Notes under the pieces: model-generated | Database searches by the model: none | What the model was told of the DNA's origin: nothing | What the model saw: only the letters and a program-made list of their open reading frames with translations | Program-made: the position numbers and the translations under genes | Source of the DNA: VGEM01 sp033764265 | GTDB lineage: Bacteria; Pseudomonadota; Alphaproteobacteria; Rhodospirillales; Rhodospirillaceae | Length of the DNA stretch: 17,053 nucleotides | Direction: 5' to 3' | Assembly (NCBI GenBank): GCA_033764265.1 | Contig: JANRJB010000124.1 | Location: 1 to 17,053 of the forward strand | Part shown: piece after piece, positions 1-7,610 of the stretch | Layout: every line of letters begins with the position of its first letter | How positions within the stretch are numbered: the stretch's first letter is position 1

Positions 1-1043
1 CGCGCACCCGGGGCCCCCGCGGCCGGCGGAATCCTGCGGGGGTGGCGGTGGGAATTGAGGCGTTTTGGGGGGGCGTTGGCTGGGGGGTTGGGGCGCTGCC
101 GGCGGGCGCGCCCGGCCCGCGCCGCGACCAGCATGAACAGCGTCGAACGCGGCAGGTGGAAGTTGGTCATCAGCACGTCGACCATCTTGAAGCGGTAGCC
201 CGGCGTGATGAACAGCGCGGTGTCGCCGGTGAACGGCGCCAGCTCGCCGCGCGCGGTCGCCGCGCTTTCCAACAGCCGCAGCGAGGTGGTGCCGACGGCG
301 ATGACGCGGCCGCCGGCGGCGCGCGCGGCCATGATCGCGGCGGCGGCCTCGGCGGACAGCGTACCCCATTCGGCATGCATGCGGTGGTCGACCGTGTCGG
401 TCGCCTTGACCGGCAGGAAGGTGCCGGCCCCCACGTGCAGGGTGGCGTGCACGCGCTTGACCCCGGCGGCGTCCAGCGCCGCCAGCAGCGCCGGCGTGAA
501 ATGCAGACCGGCGGTGGGCGCGGCCACCGCGCCGTCGTTGCGGGCGTAGACGGTCTGGTAATCGCTGCGGTCGCGCGCGTCGTCGGGGCGATCGATGTAG
601 GGCGGCAGCGGCACATGACCGATGCGCGCGAGCGTGGCGGCCAGTTCGACGGCGGCGCGGTTGAAGGCGACCTCGACCAGGCCGTCGTCGGTGCGGGCGC
701 GCACCTCGGCCGCCAGACCGTCGTCGAAGGCGATGACGTGGCCGGTTTTGAGCCGTTTGGCCGGCCGGGCGAAGGCGAGCCAGCGGTCGGCCGCCAGCGC
801 GCGATGCAGCAACAGCTCGACCTTGACCGCGCCGCGCAGGCCCAACAGCCGCGCCGGTAGGACGCGGGTGTCGTTGAACACCATCACGTCGCCGGGGCGC
901 ACCAGCGCCGGCAGGTCGCGCACGCCGCGATCGACCAGCGTATCGCGCCCGACCTCGAGCAGCCGCGCCGCGTCGCGCGGGGACGCCGGGCGATCGGCGA
1001 TGCGCGCGGCAGGCAGGTCGAAGTCGAAGGCGTCCACCCGCAT
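1..1043 (-). CDS. queA: S-adenosylmethionine:tRNA ribosyltransferase-isomerase QueA (3' end corrupted or cut by window edge)
   Basis: QueA transfers and isomerises the ribosyl group of SAM onto 7-aminomethyl-7-deazaguanine in tRNA, giving epoxyqueuosine; it is cytoplasmic. The start is the ATG at 1043 (MRVDAFDFDLP). Family blocks run in order: FDFDLPAARIADRPA (res 6-20), FNDTRVLPARL (57-67), AAPTAGLHFTP (174-184), HVGAGTFLPVKA (203-214), VGTTSLRLLES (250-260) and MTNFHLPRSTLFMLVAA (292-308). This is essentially full length for the family (~345 aa). From about residue 309 (position ~119 down to 1) the frame stays open, but the residues no longer match. The conserved RF-SYGDA end is replaced by RLNSHRHPRR, one wrong base in most codons, and no stop is reached. 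I read this as base-calling damage at a contig end rather than a biological change. It is divergent from the DUF2937 gene. Confidence 0.95.
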   Translation of the reverse strand, partial: MRVDAFDFDLPAARIADRPASPRDAARLLEVGRDTLVDRGVRDLPALVRPGDVMVFNDTRVLPARLLGLRGAVKVELLLHRALAADRWLAFARPAKRLKTGHVIAFDDGLAAEVRARTDDGLVEVAFNRAAVELAATLARIGHVPLPPYIDRPDDARDRSDYQTVYARNDGAVAAPTAGLHFTPALLAALDAAGVKRVHATLHVGAGTFLPVKATDTVDHRMHAEWGTLSAEAAAAIMAARAAGGRVIAVGTTSLRLLESAATARGELAPFTGDTALFITPGYRFKMVDVLMTNFHLPRSTLFMLVAARAGRARRQRPNPPANAPPKRLNSHRHPRRIPPAAGAPGA

Positions 1044-1078
1044 GGGCGTGGCAGGTCCGTTGGTCTGGGGTCGCGGAT

Positions 1079-1108
1079 TTGTGCCCGTGGGGCGAAGGGC
1101 TTTATAGT
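1079..1108 (+). promoter_or_regulatory. Candidate sigma70 promoter for the DUF2937 gene
   Basis: TTGTGC (1079-1084) and TATAGT (1103-1108) are separated by 18 bp, in the queA/DUF2937 divergent gap. The -10 matches the consensus in five of six positions. It would give a short leader of ~45 nt before the TTG start at 1160. Prediction from sequence only. Confidence 0.45.
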
Positions 1109-1147
1109 GGGCCGGTGGGGGGATGGCAAAACAACGCCGGCCATCCT

Positions 1148-1162
1148 GAGGAGTGCGCCTTG
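1148..1162 (+). promoter_or_regulatory. Shine-Dalgarno GAGGAG that fixes a TTG start codon
   Basis: GAGGAG at 1148-1153 lies 6 nt before TTG at 1160-1162. The only in-frame ATG upstream (1079) overlaps the predicted -35 box and adds 27 residues unlike the family. The TTG with this ribosome binding site is therefore the better start. Confidence 0.7.
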
Positions 1163-1648
1163 ACCTGGTTGTGGGAGCGGATCGACCGGCTGTTGTGCGC
1201 GGTCGCTGTGGCCTTTGGCGCGGCCATGGCCGCGCAGCTGGACCCGTTGGCGACCCAATTTCTGGCCCGCACCGGGCCGTGGGTGGCGGCCGCCGAGGCG
1301 CATCTGGCCGACGTGCGCACCGGGCTCAAGTACCAGGTGATGGCCGATACCGTGCGCCGCGACCTTGAACGCGCGGCCGAGGCGGAACTTTCGCGCCGGC
1401 GCGCCCTGCACGACCCGGTCGCCCGCGCCGGGCCGGTCGGCCGGCCGCTGGCCTTGCTGCGGGTGCGCGGCCAAGCGCCGATGGCCGAGACCTGGGCGTC
1501 GTTCGTGCCGGCCCTGCCGCGCGGCGCCGGCGCCACGGTTTACGCCGTGATCGGGCTGGTGCTGGGCTTTCTGGCCTACGAGGCCCTGCGCTGGCCGGTG
1601 ATGAAGCTGGTGGTGGACCCGCCCAAGCGCCGCTTCAAGCGGCGATGA
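1160..1648 (+). CDS. DUF2937 family membrane protein
   Basis: 162 residues, starting at TTG (MTWLWERIDRLLC). A hydrophobic N-terminal segment (~res 10-27) is followed by a charged, probably non-cytoplasmic region of ~95 residues with an internal helix-rich stretch (RRDLERAAEAELSRRRA). A patch RP-ALLRVRG and TW-SFVPALP precedes a second membrane segment (~127-147). The tail is short and strongly basic (PPKRRFKRR). The two-TM layout with the ETWASFVPALP block is what I recognise as DUF2937, a proteobacterial family of unknown function. It converges with the small minus-strand gene, leaving only 9 bp between stops. No function can be assigned. Confidence 0.75.
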   Translation: MTWLWERIDRLLCAVAVAFGAAMAAQLDPLATQFLARTGPWVAAAEAHLADVRTGLKYQVMADTVRRDLERAAEAELSRRRALHDPVARAGPVGRPLALLRVRGQAPMAETWASFVPALPRGAGATVYAVIGLVLGFLAYEALRWPVMKLVVDPPKRRFKRR

Positions 1649-1657
1649 AGTTCTCGT

Positions 1658-2035
1658 TCACTTCGCCGGGTGCCAGTCGGTCACCGACACCACGCGGAAG
1701 GCGCGCTGCACACCGTCGTGTTCGGTCAGCGAGAAATATTCGCCCGGCTTGAAGGTGTGGGTGGAGAAGCGGAACAGCGCTTCGTCGTCCTCGTCGCCCG
1801 GCTGATACGAGAACACCCAGCGGCCGGCTGTGGTGCGGACCAACAAGCCCTTTTCCTGCTCGACGCCATTCTGCAGCCGGCGCACCACGCACAGCTGCTT
1901 GTTCGCGGCCCAACCGTCGGCATCGAACTGGCCGGCGGCGTCGAGCGGCGCGCGGAATTCGTAGACGTGGCCGGGGTCGCCCTGCGGATGATCCTTGGTG
2001 CGCGCCAGCTCGGCGCGGACGGTCTTGAGCGGCAT
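1658..2035 (-). CDS. Conserved hypothetical protein, 125 aa
   Basis: I do not recognise a named family. The start is the ATG at 2035, preceded by a strong GGAGG (2041-2045 on the other strand); a longer start 14 codons upstream would bury that site. There is no signal peptide or membrane segment, so it is probably cytoplasmic. The product is polar and beta-rich in appearance, with motifs GHVYEFRAPLD, LLVRTTAGRWVFSY, HTFKPGEYFSLTEHDG and FRVVSVTDW. The second half looks like a small beta-barrel or ligand-binding fold, but that is only an impression. It lies downstream of the protease gene on the same strand with a ~125 bp gap, and could be a separate unit. Confidence 0.7.
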   Translation of the reverse strand: MPLKTVRAELARTKDHPQGDPGHVYEFRAPLDAAGQFDADGWAANKQLCVVRRLQNGVEQEKGLLVRTTAGRWVFSYQPGDEDDEALFRFSTHTFKPGEYFSLTEHDGVQRAFRVVSVTDWHPAK

Positions 2036-2053
2036 GAACGCCTCCTGATGTCG

Positions 2054-2070
2054 CGGGGACGATCGCCCCG
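2054..2070. repeat. Imperfect palindrome in the leader of the small hypothetical gene
   Basis: CGGGG (2054-2058) and CCCCG (2066-2070) pair around a CGATCG core, ending ~9 nt from the GGAGG ribosome binding site of the minus-strand gene. It could be an operator or a leader hairpin, or chance in GC-rich DNA. Confidence 0.3.
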
Positions 2071-2160
2071 TCATCAATCAATCAGGCAAACTCGCCCGCG
2101 CCATTGATCGGGGTCAAGGTCGGACCCGAGGTCAGGTTCGATCGCCCGCGCGGCCGGCGT

Positions 2161-4344
2161 TCAGCGCGCGCCCAGATCGCACTTGGGCGACATGTCGAGC
2201 AAGAGGCCAGAACGCTGGTTTTGAATGACGTGCTGCAGATAGCCGGTCAGGCGCGCGAGCTTGACGTTGACCTGCGACACGCCGTCGCGGGTGGCGTCGG
2301 ATAGTGTGGTCAGGCCGGACTCGATCTGGCTGACGGGCACTTCGAGCGAGCCGCCGGCGGGTATTTCGATCGAGGTCCACGACCCGATCTGCCGGCCGGT
2401 GCTGGCGGCGTAGATGTCGAGCTGGGCGCGATCGGCCACCGCGCCGGTGTTGGCGATGCGGATGCGCGACGGATATTCGGCCAGCGCGCTGGTGTGCACG
2501 TTGAGCAGCACGCCGTTGTCCTGGGCCAGACCGTCGGCGCAGGCCGACAGGTTGGTGAGCGCGCCGACGCCGCGCGCCCAGACGATGTGCTGCATGAAGC
2601 CGGGGAACGAGCTTTCGATCTCGAGGTTGAAGAACCGGCGCGCGGTCGCGCTGAGCACCGGGGTGTCGGTGTTGGCGGCCTTGGCGTTGGCCTCGAGGTT
2701 GCTGATACTGAACTGGGCCGAGGCGTGGGCGGCGATCTGCGGGCTGGTCCAGGTGCCGAGCGTGCGACCGGTGTCGGCGTCGCGCAGCGCCACGGTCACT
2801 GTGCCGGGCGCGGTGGAATCGTTGTGAAAGCGCAGGAACGAATCCGCCGTGGCGTCGGTGTTGGCCGACGCGGTCAGCACGTTGTTGAACAGCCGGCGGT
2901 CGCGACCCTGCAGGCGCAGGATGGCGCGGTTGACCTGGACTTTCGGCACGACGATGCCGGAATCGAGCCGCGTGGTGCGCGCGCCGGTGGCCTCCAGCGC
3001 GCGTTCCAGGATGTCCACCGACTCGATGGGGAACGCCTCGCGCATCACGGCGAAGGCGCCGGCCACGTGCGGCGCGGCCATCGACGTGCCCTGCTGGGTG
3101 ATGAACCCGGAATTCTGGCCCGACGCGGCGCGGATCGCCACGCCCGGGGCCATCAGGTCGACCAGCGGGGAGAAGTTGCCGAAGGTGGCGACCGTCAGGC
3201 TGTCGTTGGTGGCGCCGACCGCGACGGCGGCTTCGATGCAGGCCGGGGCGGCGACGCGGCCGGTTTCGCCGTCGTTGCCGGCGGCGACGATGGTGGCGAT
3301 GCCTTTCTTGCGCAACAGCGCGATCACTTCGGCGCGCGGGTCGTCGTTGCAGGTGCCGTCGCGCGGGCCGCCGCCAATGCTGATGTTGACCGCGGCGATC
3401 TTGAATTCCGCCGCCATCTGGTTGACGTAGTCGAGCGCTTTCAACACCGACAGCGAGTCGGTCAGTTCGCACGGCGCGGGATCGGGGTCGCAGTCCGCCA
3501 CCGCGGTGACGCGCGAGAACACATCGATCGGGAGCAGGCGCGCGCCGCGGGCGACACCGAAATTGGTGCCGTCGTTGCCGACGGCCGTGGACGCGATGTG
3601 GGTGCCGTGGTCGCAGCGGTCCGACCCGGCGGGGCAGTTGGCCGCCGCCCGGACGCCGAACTCGGGCACCGTGCCCGACGGGCAGCGGGTGAAAGTGTCG
3701 AAGGCCGGATCGTTGACCGAGAAGCAGGCGCCGCCGACCACCTTGCCGGCCAGCATGGGATGGCCAGTGTTGAACCCGCCGTCGATCACCGCCACGGTGT
3801 AGCCCTCGCCGTCGAAGCCCTTGGCCCAGGCGTCGAGCACGTCGATCGACGGCACCGACGTGGCCAGCGCCTGACGTTCGGTCGCGGCGACGGCGGTAGC
3901 GACCGGCGCGACCCGGACCTGCGCCTTGCGCTCGATGCGGTTGAGGTACACGCCGTCGACCGCGTCGCTTTGGATCAGCTCCATCAGTTGCGTTTCGTTC
4001 ACCGCCGTGCCGACGTAAGGCAGCGTCTGCAGCACGGTGTCGATGTCGATGCCGGTGCCGCGCAGATCGTTGGCCAGGCTCATGCGCGCGCGGTCGATGT
4101 CGGACTGCGTCATCTCCACGCCCGCCGCCGGTTGCGACACGGTGTCGGCCGTGCGCAGCTTGACGATGACTTCCACCGGCCGACGGTTCGGCGCGGCCGC
4201 GGCGGCGCGTTCGCGAATGGCGCGCAAGACCTCGTCGGTCGACGCCGCCGCCGGGTCGGGCGCGACGACGACCGCGCACGCGACGACGACCGCGAGCAAA
4301 GCGGTGTTCCAAAGTCGCAGGACAGGGTGACAAGAATCGGTCAT
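2161..4344 (-). CDS. Secreted subtilisin-like serine protease (S8 family) with duplicated C-terminal module
   Basis: 727 residues. A signal peptide (hydrophobic core ~res 14-27, likely cleaved after AAAS near 35) is followed by an inhibitor-I9-like propeptide (~56-140: PVEVIVKLRTAD, IDTVLQTLPYVG). The peptidase_S8 domain (~165-475) has the catalytic triad Asp188 in VAVIDGG, His246 in DHGTHIA and Ser421 in GTSMAAPHVAG, plus oxyanion Asn357 in VAAGNDG. The active site is therefore complete and the enzyme should be secreted and active. Many Cys pairs in the catalytic domain suit an extracytoplasmic protein. After ~500 come two related ~100-residue modules (502-602 and 626-722) of unknown role, perhaps substrate or surface binding. 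The start ATG at 4344 has only a weak ribosome binding site. No dedicated maturation or export genes are adjacent. Confidence 0.93.
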   Translation of the reverse strand: MTDSCHPVLRLWNTALLAVVVACAVVVAPDPAAASTDEVLRAIRERAAAAAPNRRPVEVIVKLRTADTVSQPAAGVEMTQSDIDRARMSLANDLRGTGIDIDTVLQTLPYVGTAVNETQLMELIQSDAVDGVYLNRIERKAQVRVAPVATAVAATERQALATSVPSIDVLDAWAKGFDGEGYTVAVIDGGFNTGHPMLAGKVVGGACFSVNDPAFDTFTRCPSGTVPEFGVRAAANCPAGSDRCDHGTHIASTAVGNDGTNFGVARGARLLPIDVFSRVTAVADCDPDPAPCELTDSLSVLKALDYVNQMAAEFKIAAVNISIGGGPRDGTCNDDPRAEVIALLRKKGIATIVAAGNDGETGRVAAPACIEAAVAVGATNDSLTVATFGNFSPLVDLMAPGVAIRAASGQNSGFITQQGTSMAAPHVAGAFAVMREAFPIESVDILERALEATGARTTRLDSGIVVPKVQVNRAILRLQGRDRRLFNNVLTASANTDATADSFLRFHNDSTAPGTVTVALRDADTGRTLGTWTSPQIAAHASAQFSISNLEANAKAANTDTPVLSATARRFFNLEIESSFPGFMQHIVWARGVGALTNLSACADGLAQDNGVLLNVHTSALAEYPSRIRIANTGAVADRAQLDIYAASTGRQIGSWTSIEIPAGGSLEVPVSQIESGLTTLSDATRDGVSQVNVKLARLTGYLQHVIQNQRSGLLLDMSPKCDLGAR

Positions 4345-4367
4345 GGCTCAAGCGGCGACGTGCACGC

Positions 4368-4390
4368 GCGCAACCGCAATTCGGTTGCGC
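4368..4390. repeat. Hairpin in the protease leader, 9-bp perfect stem
   Basis: GCGCAACCG (4368-4376) and CGGTTGCGC (4382-4390) form a perfect 9-bp stem with a 5-nt loop. It lies 23 nt upstream of the protease ATG, on its minus-strand leader. It could influence translation or mRNA stability, or serve as a dyad operator. It is not followed by a T-run, so it is not a classical terminator. Confidence 0.55.
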
Positions 4391-4411
4391 CCCTTCGCCC
4401 ACCAGACCCCA

Positions 4412-4430
4412 AGGCCCCGGAGCGGGGCCT
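4412..4430. repeat. Second hairpin between the membrane-protein gene and the protease gene
   Basis: AGGCCCCG (4412-4419) and CGGGGCCT (4423-4430) give an 8-bp GC-rich stem with a GAG loop, 67 bp upstream of the protease start. By position it could end the minus-strand transcript from the membrane protein (stop at 4599), but no U-run follows on that strand. Terminator is therefore only a weak reading. Confidence 0.45.
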
Positions 4431-4598
4431 AACCTCGTGTTCAGGCTTGATTATTTCCATTTCCGCGACGAAGTCCAGTCGTCCTCGCGCCGGGCCGGTC
4501 AGACCCCGCGCCGCGACCCCCGAGGATGGCCGAGACTGCTTAACGCTTCATTGCCGATCAATGAGTTAGCGCGTCTCGGGGCGCCTTGGCCACCGGCA

Positions 4599-5771
4599 CT
4601 AACGGTCCGAAGCGGGGTCCGGCTGCACCGGCGGATCGGCCGGGTCGATGGCCGACTCGGGCGGCGATAGCCCACGCTGGGCGTATGGAAAACGCCCGGC
4701 CTCGACCGGGCCCAGCACCACCCAGAAGCCCGAATACATGACCACCGGAAACAGGATCCACGCCGCCAGCGATTTCACCGTTGGCATCACCCAGCGCACC
4801 CAGGCGATCAGCGGTGCGCTGGCCGGGATCGCCAGCGGCACGATCAGCGCGGCGGCGGTGAGCAGCTGGCCCGCCGGCACCACCAGCACCAGGCCGACCG
4901 CGGCGACCACGGCGGCGACCATCGCGGCGACCGACGCCGCGACGACATTCGGCCCCAGCCGCACGCGCACCGCGACCGAACGCAACGCCAACCCGCTTAG
5001 GACGAAGACCACCGGCCACAGCGCGTAAGGCAGCAACAGGCCCTGCGTCACGCCGCCCTGCCCGGCGGCGGTCAGGTCGAGTTGCCAGCCGCCAGGCTCG
5101 CGCCGCGGCAGGACGTCGGTGAACGCCACGAAGGCGAGCCCGACCAGCATGGTCGCCACGAACGCGGCCGCCCCGCGCCACGCGCGCGACCACCCCGCCA
5201 GGGCGCCGGCCACCGCCAGCGCCAGGACGGCGAGACCGGGACCGAGCGGATGGATCACCGCCAGCGCGCTGCCGGCCGCGGCCAGCGTGGTGACCCCGCC
5301 GCGCAAGCCGGCCTGGACGATCAACGCCATCAGCAAAATGGCCAGCGGATGCGGCGTGGCCGAGACCGCGACCGCGGTGAACGGCGGCAGAAGCGCCATC
5401 GGCAGTGCCGCGAACGCACCCGCCGGCGCATCGCGCAGCATGGCGCGGCCGGTCGCGACGGTGACGACCACCGCCAGCGCCGACAGGGCGACGGACACAC
5501 CGCGCACCGGCTTGAGCTGGTCGAGCGGCAGGGCGAGTTCCATCGGCAGCGGCGCGAGCGTCTGCGCCAGGTACGCTGCATGAAGCGCGAACACCGCGAT
5601 CACGGCCGCGGCGACGGCCCATCCGGCGAGCGCGGGCGCCGACCACGTGTGGGCGCGCGATGAACTATTTTCAGGCGCGATTCTTGGCAAGCGCGCGGTT
5701 CCCGTTACAATGGCCCCGACCGCCGAAGCCGGGCTGCGAGGTCCGGCCGAACCGTCGACCCCGCATCGCAC
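4599..5771 (-). CDS. Polytopic membrane protein of unknown function
   Basis: Up to 390 residues from GTG 5771. There is a hydrophilic N-terminus, then about nine to ten hydrophobic segments, the first at ~50-68 (AAAVIAVFALHAAYLAQ) and the last at ~338-355 (AAWILFPVVMYSGFWVVLG), ending in a Pro/Asp-rich tail. No catalytic motif is recognised. The order of early segments resembles the divergent GT39-like neighbour (a short loop, then RxxS-SALA, then paired helices), but the Asp-Glu motif of that family is absent. A divergent or non-catalytic GT-C relative is thus possible but unproven. The start is uncertain: the first ~40 residues read across a strong promoter for the opposite gene. TTG at 5690 is an alternative. 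Confidence 0.7.
   Translation of the reverse strand: MRCGVDGSAGPRSPASAVGAIVTGTARLPRIAPENSSSRAHTWSAPALAGWAVAAAVIAVFALHAAYLAQTLAPLPMELALPLDQLKPVRGVSVALSALAVVVTVATGRAMLRDAPAGAFAALPMALLPPFTAVAVSATPHPLAILLMALIVQAGLRGGVTTLAAAGSALAVIHPLGPGLAVLALAVAGALAGWSRAWRGAAAFVATMLVGLAFVAFTDVLPRREPGGWQLDLTAAGQGGVTQGLLLPYALWPVVFVLSGLALRSVAVRVRLGPNVVAASVAAMVAAVVAAVGLVLVVPAGQLLTAAALIVPLAIPASAPLIAWVRWVMPTVKSLAAWILFPVVMYSGFWVVLGPVEAGRFPYAQRGLSPPESAIDPADPPVQPDPASDR
5684..5711 (+). promoter_or_regulatory. Candidate sigma70 promoter for the GT39-like gene
   Basis: TTGGCA (5684-5689), a 16-bp spacer and TACAAT (5706-5711), both boxes close to consensus. This is the best promoter-like match I found in the window. Transcription would begin near 5718, giving a ~138-nt leader to the ATG at 5856. 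It overlaps the putative N-terminal codons of the minus-strand membrane protein. Confidence 0.55.
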
Positions 5772-5800
5772 CTCCGACCGTCCCGCGCCGATGACCCCTG

Positions 5801-5829
5801 CTTATAGCTCGACGGCTGGCCGCCGGAAA
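5801..5829 (-). promoter_or_regulatory. Candidate promoter for the minus-strand membrane protein
   Basis: Read on the minus strand, TTTCCG (5824-5829), a 17-bp spacer and TATAAG (5801-5806). It would start transcription ~23 nt before the GTG at 5771. It sits inside the leader of the divergent gene, so the two transcripts would overlap. The -35 is weak. Confidence 0.35.
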
Positions 5830-5855
5830 CGCGCCGCGCAGGTCGCGCACCGGCG

Positions 5856-7487
5856 ATGAGCACCCGCGCGGCGAAACTTTTTCCGGCAATCGTGCTGGCC
5901 ATCGGCGGCGCGGCGGGGTTCGGCGCGCTGATGTACAACTTCGTGGCCCACGCGCCGCTGGGCTGGGACGAAATCCAGAATCTGATCCGGGCCGAGTGGT
6001 CTGCTGCCGGCGCGGTGCGGCCCTATACCGCGGCGGACACGCCGTGGACCATGCCGCTGTACCGGCTGATGCTGCAGGGCTGGCAGGCGCTGGCGGGGAC
6101 CGATCCGACCTGGGCGCGCGCGTTGTCGGCCGGGCTGGCCGGATTGACGGCCGTCGTCGTGGCCGTGCTGACCCGGCGCATCTCTGGCAGCCTGACCGCG
6201 GCGGCCGCGGCCGGAGCGATGTTCGCCGTGGCGCCGGGCGCGATGTTCGCCATGAGCGCGATCGCGCCCACCGCGGCGTTGGCGCTGTTGCAGGCCTTGG
6301 CGTTGATGATGGTGGTCGCCGCGCTCGGCCGGCCGCGGGCGTGGCTGACGGTGCTGTTCGCCCTCGGCCTGGCGGCGATGTTTTTCCTCGGCCGCGCGGC
6401 GATCCTGACCGTGATCGCGCTCGCGCCGCTGTACGTTGCGGCCATCGGCCGGCAGCGGCTTGCGCATGTCGGCGTGATCGTGCTGACCATCGCCGCCGCC
6501 ACCGCCGGCCTGCTCGCGATGTACCCGGCGCGGCTGGCCGGTATCACGATGTGGGGGCCGGTGTCGGCGCAGCTGCTCGATCTGGTCGGGCTGGCGCCGC
6601 GCGCGCTGGCCCAGATCGACGCCAGCACCACCGGACCCAACGCGCTCAACCTGGCCTGGGGCCGCGATGCCGGCGCGGTGCTGGTGGACGCGCTGCTGCC
6701 CTACGCCGGCACCTGGGTTGCCGCCCTGTCGCTGTTCGTCGCCGCCGGACGCGGCGTACGGGTGCTGTGGCTGGCGCCGATTCTCCTGGTCTGGCTGACG
6801 GCAAGCAGCGCGTTCGCGCTTTTGGTCGACGACCGCGAAGCGTTTCGCGCCATGCTGGCCGTGGCCGCCGTGGTCGGCGCGCTCGGCGCGGCGCTGACGC
6901 TGGCGATGGTCGGGCGCGCGATGCGGGCGCGCGGCTGGCCGTCGGCGCCCGCGATCGTGGGCGGCGCGCTGGCGGTGATCGCCGCCAACACCTTCGCCCC
7001 AGGGCTGGCGCTGCGGCCCGAGGCCCAGTTCTACCCGGCGCCGGCGTTGCGCTATCCCGGCACCGGCAGCGAGGCCGCCGACCTGCGCGCCATCCAGCAG
7101 CTGCTGGTCAAGGAAACCGCCGCCGGGCAGGCCATCGTGTTGATTCACGACGCGCCGGTGCTGCCCTATGCCGTGCACATGGCCGGACGCCGGTTCCCGG
7201 CGCAAAGCCTGGCGCCGGCCGTGGCGTTTCGCACCATCAGGGCCGACATCACCGGCGCCCGCCGCGAGACGGTGCTGGCGGCCATCGAGAATCACACCTT
7301 GTGGACGACCGAGACCCTGGTGCGCTGGCTGGCCCGCGACGCCGATATGGTGCTGGCCGCCGACGGCAGCGCCGTGCTGGCCGACGGTCCGGCGGCCGAG
7401 ACCCTGGCGGCGAATTTCACCGCCGTGGGCACCGTGACCGTGGCCGGACAACCCCACACGCTGTACAAGCGCACGCCCCGCGGTTAG
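5856..7487 (+). CDS. PMT/GT39-like integral membrane glycosyltransferase
   Basis: 543 residues. TM1 (~8-30) is followed by a short periplasmic loop with GWDEIQ; Asp38-Glu39 fit the acidic motif of the first loop in PMT_2/ArnT-type GT-C enzymes, which transfer sugars from polyprenyl-phosphate donors on the outer face of the inner membrane. About nine to ten further hydrophobic segments follow up to ~380, then a soluble C-terminal domain (~388-543) containing QAIVLIHDAPVLPY. The start is the ATG at 5856; its ribosome binding site is weak. It is transcribed toward the aminotransferase/PGT block, so a role in decorating lipid A, a surface polymer or a protein is inferred. Acceptor and sugar cannot be told. 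It is a remote family member by eye. Confidence 0.7.
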   Translation: MSTRAAKLFPAIVLAIGGAAGFGALMYNFVAHAPLGWDEIQNLIRAEWSAAGAVRPYTAADTPWTMPLYRLMLQGWQALAGTDPTWARALSAGLAGLTAVVVAVLTRRISGSLTAAAAAGAMFAVAPGAMFAMSAIAPTAALALLQALALMMVVAALGRPRAWLTVLFALGLAAMFFLGRAAILTVIALAPLYVAAIGRQRLAHVGVIVLTIAAATAGLLAMYPARLAGITMWGPVSAQLLDLVGLAPRALAQIDASTTGPNALNLAWGRDAGAVLVDALLPYAGTWVAALSLFVAAGRGVRVLWLAPILLVWLTASSAFALLVDDREAFRAMLAVAAVVGALGAALTLAMVGRAMRARGWPSAPAIVGGALAVIAANTFAPGLALRPEAQFYPAPALRYPGTGSEAADLRAIQQLLVKETAAGQAIVLIHDAPVLPYAVHMAGRRFPAQSLAPAVAFRTIRADITGARRETVLAAIENHTLWTTETLVRWLARDADMVLAADGSAVLADGPAAETLAANFTAVGTVTVAGQPHTLYKRTPRG

Positions 7488-7554
7488 CGGTTTCTTTACA
7501 CGCCCCCGCGACATTGCGGAATTGCAACCCAGTCAACGCCGCCCTTGCCTTGTT

Positions 7555-7569
7555 CGCCGTCGGACGGCG
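7555..7569. repeat. Small inverted repeat between the GT39-like and aminotransferase genes
   Basis: CGCCGT (7555-7560) and ACGGCG (7564-7569) pair around CGG in the 123-bp gap, 41 bp before the aminotransferase ATG. Without a following T-run it is at best a weak terminator or an incidental GC-rich dyad. Confidence 0.25.
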
Positions 7570-7610
7570 TTGTAGGACCTGACGTGACCTGACGCCGCGC
7601 TTCCGCCCGC

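Noticed and set aside
1..119. Diversifying mutagenesis or real pseudogenisation of the queA 3' end
   Set aside because: The changes are spread over nearly every codon, affect mostly G and T of the coding strand, and sit exactly at the window edge; no reverse transcriptase or template repeat is present. Sequencing error is simpler.
4412..4430. Rho-independent terminator for the minus-strand membrane protein
   Set aside because: The stem is good, but neither strand has a T-run after it; kept only as a hairpin.
4437..4670. 77-codon plus-strand frame between the protease and membrane-protein genes
   Set aside because: No ribosome binding site, Arg-rich composition, and it overlaps the 3' end of the real minus-strand gene.
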